From positions 9,254,366 to 9,318,365 of the forward strand of contig CAXKWD010000011.1 in assembly GCA_964059195.1 (NCBI GenBank): a DNA stretch of 64,000 nt, written 5' to 3'. Below are positions 58,834-64,000 of this stretch, in pieces. Within the stretch, counting starts at the first letter, position 1; the number at the start of each line of letters is the position of its first letter. A model generated the notes under the pieces. It saw only the letters and a list, made by a program, of their open reading frames with translations, searched no databases and was not told the origin of the DNA. A program made the position numbers and the translations under genes. This stretch comes from Ectobius pallidus (lineage: Eukaryota > Arthropoda > Insecta > Blattodea > Ectobiidae).

Positions 58834-59468
58834 GTGAGATATTATTGTTGTTAATATCATCCTTGATTTCATAACATCATTTTCCCTTGATTTCTTAATC
58901 ATCATTGTCATCATCAATGCAGTAATTGTTATTGCTGTAATCATCATTGCCATTAAGTTGTCATTATCATCTTAATCTTCATCAAGATTATGTCATCATC
59001 ACATCATCGTTCATGTGATCAATTTTATCATAATATTCAGATTATCTTCATTGTTTTCATCATCTTCATTGTCACAGTTCCTCCAGTCATCTTCGTTTTC
59101 ATTAGAGGGTAGATTCACATGTGTTAAACACAACCAAACATGCATGCTTCTTAAAAGCATTAAAAGCAACAAAATACGCATTCATATAAACACTAAAGAA
59201 ACAAAACATATAGGCGTTAAAAGAAGAAAATTAAAATAAATGCATCATTACCAGTATACTGCTAGAAATTAAGTTTACCGTTTTTCTTAGATGAGTTCTA
59301 ATGTTTTATGTGAAAGGTGAAAGAAAGTGGAATGGGCTAGTGGCCATTCCTAGCAATTTTTAGAATATTATATAATTATTTGTAACTATTTTCATTTTTC
59401 ACTTGCCAATTTTTAAATTTACAGTGTAAAACTATTTTTAAACTACCAGTACTTCAGTTTTCGTTATA

Positions 59469-60450
59469 CAGTCAACCCTCGATATAATGCCACCATCCAT
59501 TCTCTAACATTTAGTGGTACAAAGCGAGGGTGGCAATAAAACGAAATTTAATTTAAAAATAAAAATGGCATAATACAGTGCTGTATTAATTTACTGTAAT
59601 GTACTGTAAAGTATAATGAAAGAAAATTAAATAAAAGGCAAATAGAGAACTTTAGCATAAAATAAAATACTATACAGTAACTCAATTTATTACAGTAATG
59701 TCCAGTGCTACACAAAGGGGTTGAAAATCATGTGGGTCCATCTAAGTGACTGACTGTAACAGAGTAACTATAGTGTAGTGTTTAACAGCCTAATGGACAC
59801 TATACTAAAAGAAGTGAAAGTTTGGAATGTCTCATCGTATGAATGGCTCTTTCTACCTGTTCCACCCTCAAGCAGGCTGTCTGCCCAACTTCTTAACATA
59901 GCTTCCTCATTCCACCGCACTACATTCACACACACTTCTTGGAAATACAGTACGGTGTTATTCTTAAATAATCTTCCTAACTTTCATGTCAGTTTTAAAA
60001 TAATTCTGCAACTGAAAGAAATCACTGCAAGTTATATTTTGTAAAAATCTTGTCTTATATTCTTCTTCTTCTTCTTCTTCTTCTTCTTCTTCTTCTTCTT
60101 GTGATGTAGGATGGCATCCTGTTTATTTCCCCTTTATTCCTCAGATGAGTCATGTGTACTGTCTTTCCATCTCGTTGCAGGTCTTCCTCTTAATCTTTTT
60201 CCGTCTGGTCTGCTTTCTTGAGCCTTTTTTGCTAGGCGATTGTTTTCCATTCTATCAACGTGTTCTTTCCAAAATTTTCTTCTGTCATTGGTAAATTTGG
60301 TTATGTCTTATATTCACTGGCACTAAATGAATTGGGACAGTAACGAGGTTTTTCATGTATTTCATATGGGAGAAGATCTGTTCACTTGCATTTATTGATG
60401 CAGTGCGAGGGTGGCACTGTAAAGAGGGGCATTATATCAAGGGTTGACTG
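59469..60450. mobile_element. pogo/Tigger-type nonautonomous element, 982 bp
   Basis: The ends CAGTCAACCCTCGATATAAT and ATTATATCAAGGGTTGACTG are inverted, with TA at 59467-59468 and 60451-60452. GCGAGGGTGGCA occurs near both ends in direct orientation. The interior holds (TTC)n at 60059-60101 and no transposase. Confidence 0.88.
60059..60101. repeat. (TTC)n microsatellite
   Basis: About 13 uninterrupted TTC/CTT units inside the pogo-type element. Confidence 0.97.
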
Positions 60451-62759
60451 TATTATGAAGTATTGTTCTTCATTGATTTGATAAATTACTATAATATGAG
60501 TGAACATAAATCACCTCTAGGGGTTGTATGCTCCATTCCTTCAATTTTGATTACCAGTATTTATCAAGTTTAGGTTCAGATAACCAACATAACACTATTT
60601 ACCATAAGAAGCTCCACAAGAAGTATTGAAGCTTATTGTAACTTGCCTCATAAATACAGAATAGGAGGAAAAAGTTATAGCACCAGCATTTTAGGCGAAT
60701 GTCAGAAACTTTTAATTTAGTCATTACTGACTTTCATGGCAACCTGATTTAGGCCCATTCTTATAATGTCTAGTAAAGTAAGAGTAAACGTTAACCTGCC
60801 GTTAATTGGACTGTTGGAACATTTCTTGGTTCTTATCTTCAGGTTAAGGTTTATTCCTAATTAATATTTCCATGCAAAATTTGTAGCAGTTGATACAACT
60901 CACTTTAATTGCCTGTCATTTATTTTCATTCTTGCTTTATTCATACATTCTAAATATTGTTGTGAATGTGTTAATGACAGATAAAAGTAAGGAAAAGAGA
61001 AGTCATTTTCTCTTCCGTGGAAGAATAAATACTGCTAAAATTTGAAAAGAGAGACTGGACATAATTGAGAGAGAAAAAAATGAATTGGGAAGGTTTCTAC
61101 TGATCTCATCTCCAATTGTTACAAACAGGTGGCAGCACTACGAAATCAATACCATAGAAACTGGTAAATTATTTAATGAAAATATTTTATTCTTTTAAAA
61201 TTTGTTACCATAAATACTTTTTTCTTCAACAGGATTATTCTTTTGCTCAAAATAAATTGGTAATTCTTTATACTGGCTAGTTCTGTTGGGGGAGCATTGG
61301 TAGGCCTACATCTTTACAATTGTGTTCATTATGAAGGCTTTTTGTTTTACTTTCATAACAATTAGGTCTCTTTTTAAAACTTTAGACCATTTTGCATTTA
61401 CTTTGACTTGTACTTCATCTTTATCACTATCAAAAATAAGAATTTAATTTCTTTTCATAAATTTCATCAGTTCGTGAGTATTGTAGCCTAACAATACGAT
61501 CCTATTAGGAGTTTACTGGAGGACTTTCTATGGCAAAGAATACTGGCAGTAAAGTTACATTTGCCGAGGGATGTTTAACTGGAGATTGTAAAGTCTTAAT
61601 GCTAGTAAAGTTCTAGTAAAAGCAGCCGTAAATGTTTTACTAGTATTTTATGGAATGAGAGTTGACCGTGCTGCTTCTGTCTTCCAATAGCAGCCAGTGC
61701 TTTATTCTATCAAATTTTAATTTTCCTGTTTCTTATGGATTAAATGAAAGAACACAATTATTCTGTTATATGGTCTTATGTCCAGAATATACATGGATTT
61801 ATACGCACTATAATATAGCGTGGAATATTCCTCTGTAGTCAGATTAGGGATAATACCTAACATTCTAAAGGGGCTAAGCGCTAAAAACTACTTTCAGAGA
61901 TAATGATGTAAAAACCCTACCAAAGCTCCATAAGGACAATGCTTAAGCACCATCAATTGAGGACTGTTTTGACAAAACTCAGCATGTAAAAAAAAAAACA
62001 TAATTGTTCAGGAGAAGGTTTCCTTAGATGTAAGTAACATATAGAAGTTACATATTTAGGCTTCAAAATGAATTGGTTGTGTTGACTTTTCTTATGTTCT
62101 TTTTTCATCATCTTAAAGATCTCATTTTAAAGCACCTAAAATCATTAAAAAACGAATTTGGAAAAAAAATGGAGATATTGAGTTTTGTCAAAATGGTCCT
62201 CATTTGTCCTATGGAAGAGTCATTTGCAGCTGAACTACAACAGAGCCTTCTAGTACGATATGCACATGTGGATGTACCACCAATAGTTCCAATAAAATTA
62301 AATCTAAAAAATTAGTGCTTAGCTTCTTTAGAATGTTAGGTCTACATTATTACCTGTTAGATAAACTATTTCTGTTGGTGGTACAGCACTGGGTTATTGG
62401 CAAGTCCTTTCAGAAGGGGTTTGCATAGCTGCTAACAGTATTGTGGAGGGTAGGAGAAGAGGGTTATGTTATTTTGTATAGAGTAGGCTGACCAGAAATT
62501 TTTTGGTTCAACAGAAGCAGGCAATTCCAAGAATAGAATTTGACATATGGTACCTAATTGAAAGCTTGCTGAGATCACTGGTATGTCAATATTAAAATTA
62601 AATGTACATTAATCATACAACACTCTCAGAAATATCTCTCACATATTATTATAAAATTAAAAATATAATATGTCTGTACACATTTACAGAAACTCTTTAT
62701 CAATTATCCTTTTAAAAAATTCACAGTAAGCTTTCACATGGAAGAGGAAAGTTTGTTTT

Positions 62760-63039
62760 TATAGTCGCCTCGCTCATAGTGTTGATAGGCGCTGCTCGCT
62801 TTGTTCTCATATTACAGTGTTTGTTGTTACTGTAAAAGGTTTTCTCAAAAGAAACCGCCACCTGAATTCGTGTTGTCAATTCTCTCATTGCCCAATGCCA
62901 TTGCCACAAGTGTTTTTCTGCATATATATCTTCCCGCTCTCTTTTTTAACACTATGCAGTGTGGCAACTAAGCCAAGCGACAAGGTCGGGCAGCGACTTC
63001 TTTGATGTTAATTGTCAACGCAATGAGCAAGGCGACTAT
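62760..63039. mobile_element. Short inverted-terminal element, 280 bp
   Basis: TATAGTCGCCTCGCTCATAG at the left and CAATGAGCAAGGCGACTATT at the right are inverted, continuing into GTGTTGATAGG and its weak counterpart TTGTCAACG. I could not define a clear duplication. Confidence 0.65.
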
Positions 63040-63143
63040 TCATGTAACTATACTTTAACTCTTTTTTTAAACCTTTTTCTTTACTTTTTAAAATTTAGAT
63101 AGTGTTAATTGCAAAGAATAGTCATGCATCAGATAAATTTCTA

Positions 63144-63529
63144 CAGTAGAGCATCGATTATCCTAATACTGATCAACCGAAACATCAGTTAACTGAAAGC
63201 ATTCCATTTGGCAAATTCAAATTTGCGTTCATGCAGTGTTGAAGCTCCATTAGCACCGTAGTGCTGGGCCGGCTGGTTCAGAGTTTTTCTTTCCCTGCAA
63301 AGGAAAGTTTTCCTAAACTGTAGGCTTTCTTTAATAGCCATTTTGAACTTGTCAAACTAGGTTAGTCAGTTCTGTGTGTTATTTGTAAGACGTGAGACAC
63401 AAAATATATACAGTCTTGTGTTTAATATCAGTGCTTCTTTGTTTCTCATTGTTTCATATTGTTTATCCGAAAAATCAGTTATTCGAACAACCGCATCCCC
63501 AATTGTATCAGATATTTGATGCTCTACTG
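63144..63529. mobile_element. pogo/Tigger-type MITE, 386 bp
   Basis: The ends CAGTAGAGCATCGATTATCC and GATATTTGATGCTCTACTG are inverted, with TA at 63142-63143 and 63530-63531. Internal CCGAAACATCAGTTAACTG and CCGAAAAATCAGTTATTCG are partial direct repeats. It ends 112 bp before the 63642 exon. Confidence 0.88.
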
Positions 63530-63641
63530 TACTTGGAAGTGGCATGACATTATATTCAGAAAATTTTAAAATGAGATGGAATTTTTTACGAAATTTTACC
63601 TTTGGCTTGTTGTAAAATTACTATTCTTTTTATTCACTTAG

Positions 63642-63714
63642 AAACTCCTCTTGATAAAACTGTTTTCCGGGGACAACAGAACAGGGGACTGTCCCTGGAA
63701 ACTGGGGACATCAG
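63642..63714 (+). CDS. unc80: Probable unc80 exon, 73 nt
   Basis: After TATTCACTTAG the frame required by the previous donor (two bases needed) reads E-TPLDKTVFRGQQNRGLSLET-GDI and stops at AG before a GTCAGC donor. The peptide is free of stops in the expected phase only and has a basic, serine-containing character fitting the UNC80 linker. The donor is weak, and reading through it gives a TGA within two codons. The implied upstream intron is 4.8 kb. I place this exon by phase and context, not by a recalled homologous residue block. Confidence 0.6.
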
Positions 63715-64000
63715 GTCAGCCTGATAAAGCAGGTGTACATGCTGCCAACATAACTGCTCTTCCTGTCTTATACACTCTGCTCTCTTCCCTGCAGAACCTT
63801 TTCCATTCACACTGTTTTGGTCACTTCATTACAAATACGTAGCTAAATTGCTTCTTTTTTGGAAAACATGTGAATTTGCCAAAATTCACCTTTTGGTCAA
63901 TGTCACATTCATTCACATCACTATCATCATCAGCATAATAATAATCATGCTCATCAAAATTATCATTGTCTTCATCATCATCACCACCACAACCATCAAC
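63715..64000 (+). other. Presumed unc80 intron, (TCA)n-rich end
   Basis: Sequence after the GTCAGC donor; 63895-64000 is dominated by TCA/ATC triplets. Confidence 0.5.

Larger units (their letters stand above)
58834..63641 (+). other. unc80 intron, 4.8 kb (if the 63642 exon is right)
   Basis: It contains ATC/TCA-rich low-complexity sequence at 58890-59100, the pogo-type MITEs at 59469-60450 and 63144-63529 and a terminal-inverted element at 62760-63039. The rest is AT-rich without exons that I can support. Confidence 0.55.

Noticed and set aside
1..64000. CRISPR array, rRNA genes, bacterial operons
   Set aside because: No regularly spaced direct repeats, no rRNA sequence and the splice-site gene structure is eukaryotic.

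Overview
The window is AT-rich, intron-rich insect chromosomal DNA. The mix of tRNA-derived SINEs, hAT, mariner and pogo-type DNA elements, Penelope-like and LINE remnants, and the protein match of the one host gene, suggest a large-genome polyneopteran such as a cockroach or termite. That placement is an inference from composition and repeat style, not a database match.

Only one host gene is recognised: the plus-strand gene for UNC80, the very large scaffold subunit of the NALCN (Drosophila narrow abdomen) sodium-leak channel complex. Twelve exons are proposed, from 30162 to 63714. They all have AG/GT borders and their phases chain without a conflict (0-0, 0-0, 0-2, 1-0, 0-1, 2-0, 0-0, 0-0, 0-2, 1-2, 1-1, 2-2). 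Together they give 1439 coding bases, about 480 residues from the N-terminal part of a protein usually above 3000 residues. The first coding exon lies outside the window or was not recognised, and the gene runs off the right edge. Two of the exons are microexons of 27 and 21 nt.

Positions 1-30161 hold no host exon that I can defend. They are a transposon graveyard: LINE reverse-transcriptase tails (about 1030-1371, 2340-3290, 9690-10222, 10225-10875, 12821-13412, 17490-17960, 28340-28930), a Penelope-like element with a GIY-YIG endonuclease (about 25060-26786), and a palindromic mariner derivative (27518-28186). There are also at least six hAT-type elements with identifiable 8-bp target duplications (5405-5926, 11606-11879, 14790-16505 with 15311-15540 inside it, 17326-18028, 19070-19834, 23251-23980), and several SINEs. 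This stretch may be the first intron of unc80 or intergenic DNA.

From 30189 onward the sequence is unc80 introns carrying younger insertions: a large inverted pair at 39400-40740, a SINE with perfect 10-bp duplications inside an older hAT-like element (41676-43119), an inverted pair of tRNA-SINEs (50856-51510), and two foldbacks (53302-53601, 56371-56609). There is also a 5'-truncated LINE with a 14-bp duplication (53795-54784), a mariner inserted in a hAT element that ends 22 bases before an exon (57236-58630), and two pogo/Tigger-type MITEs (59469-60450, 63144-63529).

No operon, CRISPR array, rRNA or convincing functional tRNA gene is present. The most notable signals are the unc80 microexons, the density of foldback structures inside transcribed introns, and the layered, precisely datable insertions.
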